From: Mitsuaria sp. 7
GTDB lineage: Bacteria > Pseudomonadota > Gammaproteobacteria > Burkholderiales > Burkholderiaceae_C
NCBI RefSeq assembly: GCF_001653795.1
Contig: NZ_CP011514.1
Span: forward strand, 742,163 to 806,162
DNA length: 64,000 nucleotides
Direction: 5' to 3'
The translations under genes and the position numbers were made by a program. Every line of letters starts with the position of its first letter. The stretch's first letter is position 1. Below, in pieces: positions 35,609 through 44,161 of the stretch. The notes beneath the pieces are model-generated. The model searched no databases and had not been told where the DNA came from. It saw only the letters and a program-made list of their open reading frames with translations.

Positions 35609-37966
35609 TCAGAGAAGGGTGTGGCCCGCACCGGCCGATCGCTCGAAGGCGGTCAGGGTGGCATCGCCAGGTGGGAAAGCCCCGTTGCCGGGGGAGGGTT
35701 CGATGGCCAGGGACTCCGCCATCTCGCGGGTGGGCACGGTGAACCGGAAACGCGCGCCGCGGTCGGCCTCGCCCCAGGCCTCGACCTGGCCGCCGTGCCG
35801 CTCGACGATGCGTCGCACGCTCGCCAGACCGATGCCGGTGCCTTCGAAGGCCTCGGTCTGATGCAGCCGCTGGAACACGCCGAACAGCTTGCCGACGTAC
35901 TTCATCTGGAAGCCCACGCCGTTGTCCGAGATGCTCAGACCGACGCCTTCCTCGGTGTCGATGCCGGTGATCTCGATGCGCGCGGGATCGCGCGGCCGCG
36001 TGTACTTCACGGCGTTGGACACGAGGTTGCGGATGGCCACCTGCAGCAGGATGGGATCGCCCCACAGCCGCGGCAGCGGGCGTTGCACGATCCACTCGAT
36101 GCGGCGGTCCTTGTTCAGCGTGTTCTGTTCCGCGATCAGGTCGTCGATCAGGTGGCCGGTGTTGATCGAGCCGTGCTTGATCGCCGAGCGTCCCATGCGC
36201 GAGAAGTCCAGCAGCGCATCCACCAGCTGACCGGCGTGCGCGGAGGCTTCCTTCACATGCGCCAGGTAGCGGCGCGAGCGCTCGGACAGGAGGCTGCCTT
36301 CCATCTCCAGCACCAGATCGACGAAGCCCGCGATGTGGCGCATCGGCGCGCGCAGGTCGTGCGACACGGTGTACGAGAAGGCTTCCAGCTCCTTGTTGAC
36401 GCGGCCCAGCTCCATGGCGACTTCGGCCATTTCCTCGGCGCGCCGCAACACGATGCCGATCAAGGCTTGCCGCAGCTCCTGCACCGCGTGGACCTCGCCC
36501 TGGGTCCAGGGCAGGGACCGTCCGCTGAGCTGCTGCTTCCAGCTCGCGAAACTGCGCCGCGGATGCAGGCGCGAGTCCTGGCCCGTGGCCGATTCCTTGC
36601 GCGGATCGCCGGCCCAGACGATGGTCTGGACGATCTCGGGACGGAACCAGACGATGTGGTGGCGATGCAGCTTGGAGATGGAGATCGCCAGCAGCCCCGC
36701 CGTCGGTCCCAGCGCCTGTTCCGGCGACGCGTCCGGCAACTCGCTCAGCGACGAGGCTTCGACCGGCAGCCGGTCGCTGTGCCAGACCTGGTCGATGCGG
36801 TTGCCCAGCCACTGGCCCAGGGCCAGCAGCGTCGCCTGGTCCGGCGTCTCGCCGACCGCCCAGCAGCTGTCGTTGAGGATCACCGCCGCGCCGGTCGCGC
36901 GCGCCAGACGCAGCAGCGGGCCGGGCTCCTCGATCAGGCGCTGCAGCGTCGCGTCGCTGTCCGACAGGTGCGACACGATCGCCAGCGTCAGCTGGCGCAG
37001 CCGGAGCTGCTCGGTGACCTGCTCGTTCTCTTCCTTGGCCTCGATCTGCAGCGACAGCAGCTGCCCCAGATGCTCGCAGGCCATGCGCGTCTGCCAGGAC
37101 AGCTGGCGCGGGTCGTGGTCGTGGCAGGACACCAGTCCCCACAGCTTCCCGCCCACGATGATGGACACCGACATCGAGGCCAGCGTCCGCATGTTGCGCA
37201 TGTATTCGAGGTGCACCGGCGACACGCTGCGCAGCGCGGCCTGCGACAGGTCCAGCGCCGTGCCGTCGCGCCCGTCGACGAAGCGCACCGGCACCGGCTC
37301 GTAGTGCGCGTCGGCGATCAGCCGGATGTGATTGATGCGGTAGAGCTCGCGCGCCTGCGGCGGGATGTCCGAGCCCGGGAAGCGGTGGCCGGCGTAGGCG
37401 TCGTAGCCCGGATCGATCGCTTCGGCGAGCACCTCGCCGTGGCCTTCCGCGTCGAAGCGGTAGGCCAGGCAGCGACCGAAGCCGGTCAGCCGCTTCATCT
37501 CCGCGACCACGACCCGGCACAGCTCGGTCACCGCGGCGGTGCGCTGCATCATCGGCACCAGGTGGCGCGCCAGGCTGTAGATCGGCGCGCGGTTGCCGGC
37601 GTCCTCGGTGTCGGCTTCGAGTTCGAGGTAGGCGAGCTCACCGATGCGGTGACCCGACACGTGCAGCCGGCGCTCGCCGATCGTCAGCGTGCCGCAGGAG
37701 ACGGGGCCTTCTCCGTCCACCAGACCCGGGCGCGCACCGCGGATCGCGTCCAGCGCACCCTCGATGCGGGCGGGCAGGGCGTCCGGCGCCGACGACAGCA
37801 GCGTCGCCCAGTTCTCGCTGAATGCGACCAGGCTGCCGCTGCGCCAGTCCACCGCGGCCAGCCAGCCGTGCGGCTGGATCGCGCCGGGCACGCGGATCGG
37901 CTCGCTCGCGCATTGCGCGATCTGCAGGTCGGTCGGGGAGGCGGCCAGCGCGACGGTGTGCATCAT
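35609..37966 (-). CDS. bphP: Bacteriophytochrome histidine kinase
   Basis: Red/far-red photoreceptor kinase, 785 aa: PAS (about 15-115), GAF (about 140-305), PHY (about 320-510), HisKA (H536 in V-S-H-D-L-R-A-P) and HATPase. Chromophore residues are all present: C19 for biliverdin attachment, D200 in G-S-D-I-P, H252 and H282; the PHY tongue has P-R-R-S-F at 469-473. The D-I-P motif has G-S instead of the common A-S. The ATG overlaps the bphO stop (ATGA). A canonical Pr-ground-state phytochrome is expected. Confidence 0.95.
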   Translation of the reverse strand: MMHTVALAASPTDLQIAQCASEPIRVPGAIQPHGWLAAVDWRSGSLVAFSENWATLLSSAPDALPARIEGALDAIRGARPGLVDGEGPVSCGTLTIGERRLHVSGHRIGELAYLELEADTEDAGNRAPIYSLARHLVPMMQRTAAVTELCRVVVAEMKRLTGFGRCLAYRFDAEGHGEVLAEAIDPGYDAYAGHRFPGSDIPPQARELYRINHIRLIADAHYEPVPVRFVDGRDGTALDLSQAALRSVSPVHLEYMRNMRTLASMSVSIIVGGKLWGLVSCHDHDPRQLSWQTRMACEHLGQLLSLQIEAKEENEQVTEQLRLRQLTLAIVSHLSDSDATLQRLIEEPGPLLRLARATGAAVILNDSCWAVGETPDQATLLALGQWLGNRIDQVWHSDRLPVEASSLSELPDASPEQALGPTAGLLAISISKLHRHHIVWFRPEIVQTIVWAGDPRKESATGQDSRLHPRRSFASWKQQLSGRSLPWTQGEVHAVQELRQALIGIVLRRAEEMAEVAMELGRVNKELEAFSYTVSHDLRAPMRHIAGFVDLVLEMEGSLLSERSRRYLAHVKEASAHAGQLVDALLDFSRMGRSAIKHGSINTGHLIDDLIAEQNTLNKDRRIEWIVQRPLPRLWGDPILLQVAIRNLVSNAVKYTRPRDPARIEITGIDTEEGVGLSISDNGVGFQMKYVGKLFGVFQRLHQTEAFEGTGIGLASVRRIVERHGGQVEAWGEADRGARFRFTVPTREMAESLAIEPSPGNGAFPPGDATLTAFERSAGAGHTLL

Positions 37967-38661
37967 GACCTCGGCGAGGCTGAGGATGCGGCGGAAGGGC
38001 CGGTCGCAAGAGGCGCGCCGGACGAAGCCGTCGGGGTGTCCGTGGCATCGAGCGGCCCGAAGGTCGCGATCAGCGCGCGGAAGGTGTCCACCGCGGCGCG
38101 GCAGGCGGTGGCGCGCTGGTCCTCGTAGTGACCGGCTTCGGATTGGGCGAGCTGGCGGAACTCACGCCACATCGCGCCGGTCCGCGCGCCGAAGCCGTGG
38201 AAGTAGGCCGTGCCGTGCTCCGGGGTCAGGCCGTGCGCGGCGAGCAGTTTCGGCGTCAGGACCTGGCCGCCGAGCGCGGAGCCCTCGATGACGTACATCG
38301 ATCCGATCGCCGCCGCCGGCGACTCCAGCCACAGGCCGTGCTGCGCGGCGAGGGCCGAGGCGCGTATCGCCTCGTCCGCATCGTCTACGGGCAGCTCGAG
38401 CGCGGCCAGGTCGCGCGCGGCGAAGGGGGAGCGCACCCGGGCGTCGAACCAGGGGCGCAGTCGCTCGGGCAAGACCAGGCGCACACGCGGTTCCCAGAGC
38501 TGCAGGAACTCGTGGAAGCCGCGCAGGATCAAGCCGTAGCGCACGAGCGGCATCGGCGCCTCCAGCCGGAGCAGCGCCTCGATGTCGTCATGCAGCGGCC
38601 CGGTGCTGCGGCGCAGGCGGGGGAGCAGGTCGGTGTCGATCGTGGCGTCGGTCGTCGTCAT
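37963..38661 (-). CDS. bphO: Biliverdin-producing heme oxygenase
   Basis: 232-aa HemO-family enzyme that cleaves heme to biliverdin, the chromophore for the coupled phytochrome. The proximal His is in T-G-P-L-H-D-D-I-E near residue 20, and the distal helix reads S-M-Y-V-I-E-G-S-A-L-G-G. The C-terminal 20 residues are a Ser/Ala-rich tail. ATG at 38661; the stop overlaps the bphP start. It is the first gene of the operon, so the promoter must lie in 38662-38976. Confidence 0.92.
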   Translation of the reverse strand: MTTTDATIDTDLLPRLRRSTGPLHDDIEALLRLEAPMPLVRYGLILRGFHEFLQLWEPRVRLVLPERLRPWFDARVRSPFAARDLAALELPVDDADEAIRASALAAQHGLWLESPAAAIGSMYVIEGSALGGQVLTPKLLAAHGLTPEHGTAYFHGFGARTGAMWREFRQLAQSEAGHYEDQRATACRAAVDTFRALIATFGPLDATDTPTASSGAPLATGPSAASSASPRS

Positions 38662-38976
38662 GAAGCTCGGCAAACAGGGCGGAGGCGCATCGCGGATCCG
38701 GAAGTGGCGGCCTTGCCGCAACTCCGGTCCGTGAAGGCGCGGATTATGTGCACGCAGGCGTAGGGCAAACATGGGGCCCGCCCCCTACGGACGGGGGGTC
38801 TGACGCCGCTGCGCGATACCGGCAAGAATGTCGGACCGTCCTTCCGAGGGAAGGCGATGAGGGCGGCACGCCGTTTGCCGAGTGTTCCCGAATCGACTAA
38901 TCGCACGTCCGTCGCGCGGCGGCCCATGCCGCGCGCGAGGATGTTGCTTCCCGGACCTCTTGCCGCAGGGTTTGCC
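38662..38976. other. 315-bp divergent promoter region of bphO and a receiver gene
   Basis: No coding frame seems real. It contains GC hairpins: CCCCC/GGGGG around 38780-38800 and CCTTCC-GAG-GGAAGG near 38840. No clear -35/-10 pair could be picked at this composition. Confidence 0.5.
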
Positions 38977-39351
38977 ATGCCTCCCCACGCCGTCATCGTC
39001 GACGACAACCTTGAGTCCAGCGAAACGCTGGGCATCCTCCTTGAGTTGGAGGGTTACACCGCCGCGACCGCCGGGACCTTGCGCGAGGCGCGACAGCGCA
39101 TGGCCGAGCACCGACCTGACGTCCTCATCCTGGACCGGGCGCTGCCGGACGGGCAGGGCATGGATTTCCTGACGGAGGCGTTGCTGCAGGGGCCGATGAC
39201 GGTGGTGATGTTGACCGGCACGTCGAGCCCTGGGGATGCCGCTGAAGCGATCCGCCGCGGCGCGAGCGCGTACCTCGTCAAGCCCGCGACGATCGATCAG
39301 TTGAAGGAAGTGCTGGACCGTGCGTCGCAGGTGACGCGTCAGGCGGCCTGA
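38977..39351 (+). CDS. Single-domain response regulator
   Basis: 124-aa receiver-only protein: V-D-D-N near the start, phospho-Asp D53 in L-I-L-D-R-A-L-P-D-G, T in M-L-T-G-T and K in L-V-K-P-A-T. A GCAGGG ribosome-like site precedes the ATG at 38977. It is divergent from the phytochrome operon and may be a second phosphoacceptor or a sink for that pathway; this is inference from position. Confidence 0.85.
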   Translation: MPPHAVIVDDNLESSETLGILLELEGYTAATAGTLREARQRMAEHRPDVLILDRALPDGQGMDFLTEALLQGPMTVVMLTGTSSPGDAAEAIRRGASAYLVKPATIDQLKEVLDRASQVTRQAA

Positions 39352-39715
39352 GGGCAACACCCGACCCCGCCTCCACAAAATCCCGACTCGATTCCCTCGG
39401 TGCGCTGCCGTCGAAGGACGGTGCTGTGTCGGTGTATGGGGGAAGGGTTTTCGCGGCGGAGCCGGGAAAATCTTTCCCCCATGCGGACGCAGAGAGGGGG
39501 AAGGGAATCGGGCTTGCGTACTTCCACCGCCGCTGGCCCTCACCCCAGCCCTCTCCCGCAAGCGAGAGAGGGAGTCTGAGCGGCTCGACTCGCGGCGCTG
39601 GCTCCTCTTGCCTCGTCTCCCGCTTGCGGGAAAGCGCTGGCTCCTCTTGCCCCCTCTCCCGCTTGCGGGAGAGGGTTGGGGTGAGGGGCGCGCGTAGCGC
39701 GCGGGGTCTGTGAAG
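39352..39715. other. 364-bp gene-free stretch holding a repeat cluster
   Basis: Between the convergent receiver gene and dctD-like gene. The right half is filled by the CCCTCACCCC repeat structure at 39537-39705. The left half (39352-39536) shows no gene or clear signal. Confidence 0.6.
39537..39705. repeat. Composite inverted and tandem repeat
   Basis: A long inverted repeat (39537-39559 with 39665-39687, 22 of 23 bp paired, ends CCCTCACCCC/GGGGTGAGGG) encloses two 39-bp direct repeats (39595-39633, 39634-39672) that start GCGCTGGCTCCTCTTGCC. Each unit holds a CTCCCGC-TT-GCGGGA palindrome. A GCGCGC-GTA-GCGCGC hairpin follows. This CCCTCACCCCAACCCTCTCCC type is a common intergenic element in beta- and gammaproteobacteria. 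Confidence 0.75.
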
Positions 39716-41056
39716 TCAGCGGAAATCGTCGAGCTGGATCCCGTGGCGGTGCAGCTTGTCGTAGAGCGTCTTGCGCGGTGTCCCGAGCAACTCCATCGCT
39801 GCCGGCACCTTGCCGCCTGAGCGGCGCAGCGCCTGCTCGATGAGCGCTTTCTCGACCATCTCCATCTGGCGTGCCAGCGCCAGGTTGGGCACGGCCTGCA
39901 GCGCGGCCGAGGAGTCGAGGTCGTCGAGCGCCAGCACGAAGCGGTCGGCGGCGTTGCGGATCTCGCGCACGTTGCCGGGCCAGTCGTGGGCCATCAGCTC
40001 GCGCAGCTTTTCCGGGGTCAGTTCCGGCGCCTCGCGCTCGTAGCGCTTGCAGGCCTGGGCGACGAAGTGCTCGAACAGCAGCGGGATGTCCTCGCGACGC
40101 TCGCGCAACGGCGGCAGCAGCAGCGTGGCGATGTTGAGCCGGTAGTACAGGTCGCTGCGGAACTGTCCGCGCTCGCCCATCTCCTTCAGGTCGGCCTTGC
40201 TGGCCGCGATGAAGCGGACGTTGATGACCTGCTCCTCGTTGGAGCCGAGGCGCTCCACGCGACGTTCCTGCAGCACGCGCAGCAGTTTGATCTGCAGCGC
40301 GACCGGCATGGTCTCGATCTCGTCGAGCAGCAGCGTGCCGCCGTTGGCGTGTTCGATCTTGCCGATGCGGCGCTTGCCCGCCGAGGTGAACGCGCCGGAC
40401 TCGTGGCCGAAGAGTTCGCTCTCGAAGAGGGCCTCGGGGAGGCCGCCGCAGTTGATCGCGACGAAGTTGCGATCGCGGCGCGGGCTCTGGTCGTGCAGGC
40501 AGCGCGCGACCAGTTCCTTGCCGGTGCCGGTCTCGCCCAGGATCATCACGTCCGCCGAGGTCGAGGCCAGGTTGAGCACCTGCCGACGCAGTTGCTGCAT
40601 CGCGGCCGACTTGCCCAGCAGCGCGGCCTCGATGCCGCTGGCGGCCGACAGCTGCGCGCGCAGTTCATCGGCCGAGTGCCGGATCAATCGCAGGTCGAGC
40701 GCGCGGCTCGCCGTGTCCAGCAGCCGCTCGGGCGCGAAGGGCTTCTCGATGAAATCGTAGGCGCCGCTGCGCATCGCCTGCACGGCCATGTTCACGTCGC
40801 CGTGCGCGGTGATCAGGATCACCGGGATCTGCGGATCGGTCGCCTGCACGTGCGCCAGCAGCGCGCGGCCGTCCATGCCGGGCAGCCGCACGTCGGTGAT
40901 CACGATGATCTGCGCGCCCGGCTGCACATGCGGCAGCGCTTCTTCAGCCGAGCGGCACGGCACCACGGCCAGCCCCTCGAGTTCCAGCGTCTGCGTCAGG
41001 CTGACGCGCACCGGCAGGTCGTCCTCGACGAACACGACCTTGTAGCCCTCAAACAT
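39716..41056 (-). CDS. DctD-like sigma-54-dependent response regulator
   Basis: 446-aa NtrC-family activator: receiver (phospho-Asp D55 in T-D-V-R-L-P-G), AAA+ domain (Walker A G-E-T-G-T-G-K-E, Walker B G-G-T-L-L-L-D-E-I) and a Fis-type C-terminal HTH (A-A-M-E-L-L-G-T-P-R-K-T-L-Y-D-K-L). The sigma-54 contact loop reads G-A-F-T-S-A at 221-226, with Ser for the usual Gly. The ATG at 41056 overlaps the end of the kinase gene by 8 bp. A perfect sigma-54 promoter lies across the divergent region before livH, its probable target. Confidence 0.9.
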   Translation of the reverse strand: MFEGYKVVFVEDDLPVRVSLTQTLELEGLAVVPCRSAEEALPHVQPGAQIIVITDVRLPGMDGRALLAHVQATDPQIPVILITAHGDVNMAVQAMRSGAYDFIEKPFAPERLLDTASRALDLRLIRHSADELRAQLSAASGIEAALLGKSAAMQQLRRQVLNLASTSADVMILGETGTGKELVARCLHDQSPRRDRNFVAINCGGLPEALFESELFGHESGAFTSAGKRRIGKIEHANGGTLLLDEIETMPVALQIKLLRVLQERRVERLGSNEEQVINVRFIAASKADLKEMGERGQFRSDLYYRLNIATLLLPPLRERREDIPLLFEHFVAQACKRYEREAPELTPEKLRELMAHDWPGNVREIRNAADRFVLALDDLDSSAALQAVPNLALARQMEMVEKALIEQALRRSGGKVPAAMELLGTPRKTLYDKLHRHGIQLDDFR

Positions 41057-42944
41057 ACTGCCCCTCCTCGGCCTGCCAGGTGTCGACCTCCAGGTCGAAC
41101 TCGAAACACATGCCATGGTCCAGACGGTGCGCCCGCAGCGCGCCGCCGAACTCGTGGACGATCTTTGAAGAGATCACCAGCCCCAGCCCCAGGCCTTCGC
41201 CCGCCGGCTTGGTGGTGAAGAACGGCTCGAACAGCCGCGGCAGCAGCGATTCGCTCAAGCCCGGTCCGGTGTCCAGCACCTGCACGCGCACGCGTCGGCC
41301 GTCTTCCGCCGGCACGGCCGCGACGCGCAGCCGGCGTTCGTGGCCGTCCTCCGCATGGTGGGCCGGCTCCGACGCGATCGCGTCGATGCCGTTGGCCAGC
41401 AGGTTCACGAGCACCTGCTCCAGCCGGTTGGATTCGGCGCTGACCCGCAGTCCCGGCGGCACGTCGACCTCGACGGGCAGGTCCAGCTGGCGCGTGCGGT
41501 GCTCCAGCAGCAGTCTCGCGTTGTTCACGCTCGCCAGCAGCGACACCGCCGTGCGCGCGGGCTCCGCCTTGCGGGCGAAGCTCTTCAACTGGCGCGTGAT
41601 CTGACCCATCCGCTCGACCATGTCGTCCATCGTCTGCAGGTTGTCCGCGACCGCTTGCGTGCGGCCGGCCTCCAGCAGCCTTTGCGAATTCCGTGCCAGC
41701 GCACGCAGCGCCGTCAGCGGCTGGTTGACTTCATGCGACAGGCCCGCCGACATCTGCCCCAGCACCGCCAGTTTGCTGGTCTGCAGCAGCTCGCCTTCGG
41801 CCTGTCGGCGCTGCGCGATCTGGTCCAGCAATTCTTCGTTGGTCTGGCGGAGTTCCGCCGTGCGCTCGTCGACGATCAGCTCCAACTGGGCATGCGCGTT
41901 CTGCAATTCGGTCTTCGCGTGGAAGAGCTGCCGCAGCGCGCGCCGACGCGAGGCGAGGTAGAGCAGCAGGATCCCGATCGCCGCGCCGAAGGCCGCGCCG
42001 CTCCACGCCGCGAGCCGCGCCTGCCGCCGCACTTCGGACAGATCGGACAGCGCCAGCAGCCGCAGCCCCAGCGGCAGCAGCTGCCGCTCCTGCGCGAGCA
42101 GGGTCGCGCTGGCCGGCGCGGGCGCGCGTACGAGCAGGCTGTTGTAGGCCTCCAGCGCGCCCGGCAGGCCCAGGTCCGGCCCCACCCGCGGGTAGCGCGC
42201 GCTGGCCTGCAGCCGGTCGCGCTCGGACGAGTCCGCGCGGTTGAGCACCGCATAGCGCCAGTCCTCGACCGAGCTCATGATCACCACGCCCTGGTCGTCC
42301 GAGACCAGGATCCGCTCGCCCTGCGAGCGCAGCCCGAGGTCCACCCAGGTCGACTCCAGCGGCGCGAGATTCAGCTTCACGACGATCACGCCCTGCAGCT
42401 GCTGGTTGCGCCGCAGCGGATGCAGCAGGAAGAAGTTGGTCGAGCCGCTCAGCCCCGTCTGGCCGGCGTCGGAGGCGAAGAAGTGGTGCCGGTCCTGCTC
42501 GATGGCCTGCTGCAGTCGCAGCGGCGGCGTCAGCGGCTCGCTGGACGCGAGCACGCGGCCCTCCGGATCGGCCACGAAGATCTGCGTCGTGCCCGCGCGC
42601 ACGTTGACCCGCGCCAGCAGCAGGCTCGCCGCCTTGCGCCTGGCCTCGTCGTCGGGATGTTCGATCAGCCGCGACACGTCGCCGTCGATGGCCAGCAGGC
42701 TCGGCAGGTACGCGTGCCGGCCCAGCTCGGTCTGCAGGTTGGAGGCGTAGAGCTCCAGCCGTTCGGTCGCCAGCGCGCTCAATTGATCGAGACTCGCGCG
42801 TTCGCTGAAGCGGTGGCCCAGCAGCAGGCCCAGCAGCATCAGCACGCCGGTCAGGTAGAGGTAGAAGGTCGGCCGGCCGAGGAAGTACGCCAGCCGCTGG
42901 CGGGCTGAGGTGGGGGCGAAGGAGGAGGAGACGACCGAGGGCAT
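41049..42944 (-). CDS. DctB-like membrane sensor histidine kinase
   Basis: 631-aa kinase. An N-terminal transmembrane helix (about 24-42), a periplasmic dCache-type double-PAS region to about residue 310, a second helix (A-A-F-G-A-A-I-G-I-L-L-L-Y), a coiled coil, HisKA with L-S-H-E-V-N-Q-P-L and an HATPase with G-L-G-L-G-L-V-I. The H-E-V-N-Q-P box is the DctB/NtrB-type. DctB proteins sense C4-dicarboxylates; the ligand here is not known. It is divergent from livHMGF. Confidence 0.9.
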   Translation of the reverse strand: MPSVVSSSFAPTSARQRLAYFLGRPTFYLYLTGVLMLLGLLLGHRFSERASLDQLSALATERLELYASNLQTELGRHAYLPSLLAIDGDVSRLIEHPDDEARRKAASLLLARVNVRAGTTQIFVADPEGRVLASSEPLTPPLRLQQAIEQDRHHFFASDAGQTGLSGSTNFFLLHPLRRNQQLQGVIVVKLNLAPLESTWVDLGLRSQGERILVSDDQGVVIMSSVEDWRYAVLNRADSSERDRLQASARYPRVGPDLGLPGALEAYNSLLVRAPAPASATLLAQERQLLPLGLRLLALSDLSEVRRQARLAAWSGAAFGAAIGILLLYLASRRRALRQLFHAKTELQNAHAQLELIVDERTAELRQTNEELLDQIAQRRQAEGELLQTSKLAVLGQMSAGLSHEVNQPLTALRALARNSQRLLEAGRTQAVADNLQTMDDMVERMGQITRQLKSFARKAEPARTAVSLLASVNNARLLLEHRTRQLDLPVEVDVPPGLRVSAESNRLEQVLVNLLANGIDAIASEPAHHAEDGHERRLRVAAVPAEDGRRVRVQVLDTGPGLSESLLPRLFEPFFTTKPAGEGLGLGLVISSKIVHEFGGALRAHRLDHGMCFEFDLEVDTWQAEEGQYV

Positions 42945-43053
42945 GGGAGGCGGAAAATCGACGCCCAGTGTGCCCAACTTGGCGCATGCCTTGCACCCGG
43001 CGCGGCGGCTTTTTTGTCACTGGCGAGGAATCGCCCGGCTGGCTAGGCGGTTT

Positions 43054-43100
43054 GTGCGGATTTCCGCACCCTGTTGTGTCGCCGAGACTGGGAACACAAC
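43054..43100. promoter_or_regulatory. Palindromic activator-binding candidates upstream of livH
   Basis: GTGCGGA-TT-TCCGCAC (43054-43069) is a perfect 7-bp-armed palindrome. GTTGTGT (43073-43079) and ACACAAC (43094-43100) form a second inverted repeat with a 14-bp spacer. They lie about 60-130 bp upstream of the sigma-54 promoter start, the usual enhancer distance for NtrC-family activators. Confidence 0.55.
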
Positions 43101-43156
43101 GTCGGCTCGCGCGCACGGATGTCGCCTTGTCGGTGAATACCCTTGAAACGAGGCGC

Positions 43157-43173
43157 TTGGCACGGGGGTTGCA
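43157..43173 (+). promoter_or_regulatory. Sigma-54 (-24/-12) promoter of livHMGF
   Basis: TTGGCACG-GGGG-TTGCA matches the sigma-54 consensus at every conserved base, with GG (43159-43160) and GC (43171-43172) separated by the required 10 bp. Transcription should begin near 43184, 44 bp before the livH ATG. Confidence 0.85.
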
Positions 43174-43227
43174 CCCCGAAGCGCCGTCACGCGGTGCGAG
43201 CCGCGTCCAACTACACGCTGGGGCCTT

Positions 43228-44151
43228 ATGGAGATACTTTTTCAGCAGATCATCAACGGCCTGGTGCTCGGGAGCATGTATGCCCTCGTCGCGCTGGGCT
43301 ACACGATGGTCTACGGCATCATCAACCTCATCAACTTCGCCCACGGCGACGTGCTGATGGTGGGGGCGCTCGTGAGCTGGACCGTGGTCACGGCGCTCGC
43401 GTCGCTGGGCCTGCCCGGCTGGGTGCTGATGCTGGCCGCGCTGGTGTGCGCGATCCTGGTCTGCACGCTGCTGAACTACACGATCGAGAAGATCGCCTAC
43501 CGGCCGCTGCGCAGCGCGCCGAGACTGGCGCCGCTGATCACCGCCATGGGCATGTCGCTGCTGCTGCAGACGCTGGCCATGATCATCTGGAAGCCGAACC
43601 CCAAGCCCTTCCCGCAGCTGCTGCCGGCTGACCCGATCCACCTCGGCGGCGCCGTGATCACGGTGACGCAGATCGTGATCCTCGTGACGACGGTCGTGAT
43701 CCTGGGCGGTCTGCTGTTCCTGGTGAACCACACCAAGATGGGCCGCGCGATGCGTGCCACCGCGGAGAACCCGCGCGTGGCCTCGCTGATGGGCGTCAAG
43801 CCCGACGCGGTCATCTCGCTGACCTTCATCATCGGCGCCGCGCTGGCCGCGGTGGCCGGCCTGATGTGGGCCGCCAACTACGGCACCGCGCAGCACACCA
43901 TGGGCGTGCTGCCGGGCCTGAAGGCCTTCACCGCCGCGGTGGTGGGCGGCATCGGCAACCTGGCCGGCGCGATGGTCGGCGGGGTGCTGCTGGGCCTGAT
44001 CGAGGCCATCGGCGCGGGCTACCTCGGCGACTGGACCGGCGGGGTGCTGGGCAGCCATTACTCCGACATCTTCGCCTTCATCGCGCTGATCCTGGTGCTG
44101 ACGCTGCGGCCGTCCGGCCTGCTGGGCGAACGCGTCGCCGACCGCGCCTGA
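43228..44151 (+). CDS. livH: Branched-chain amino acid ABC transporter permease LivH
   Basis: Inner-membrane permease of 307 aa with eight or so hydrophobic segments, starting F-Q-Q-I-I-N-G-L-V-L-G-S-M-Y-A-L and including the E-N-P-R-V-A-S-L-M-G-V coupling helix and G-G-I-G-N-L-A-G-A-M. It works with LivM and the two ATPases. It is the first gene of the sigma-54-driven operon; a binding protein gene is missing from the cluster. Confidence 0.92.
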   Translation: MEILFQQIINGLVLGSMYALVALGYTMVYGIINLINFAHGDVLMVGALVSWTVVTALASLGLPGWVLMLAALVCAILVCTLLNYTIEKIAYRPLRSAPRLAPLITAMGMSLLLQTLAMIIWKPNPKPFPQLLPADPIHLGGAVITVTQIVILVTTVVILGGLLFLVNHTKMGRAMRATAENPRVASLMGVKPDAVISLTFIIGAALAAVAGLMWAANYGTAQHTMGVLPGLKAFTAAVVGGIGNLAGAMVGGVLLGLIEAIGAGYLGDWTGGVLGSHYSDIFAFIALILVLTLRPSGLLGERVADRA

Positions 44152-44161
44152 GGAGCCGACC

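Noticed and set aside
39595..39672. Two 39-bp direct repeats looking like a tiny CRISPR array
   Set aside because: The units are directly adjacent with no unique spacers, contain internal palindromes, and there are no cas genes.
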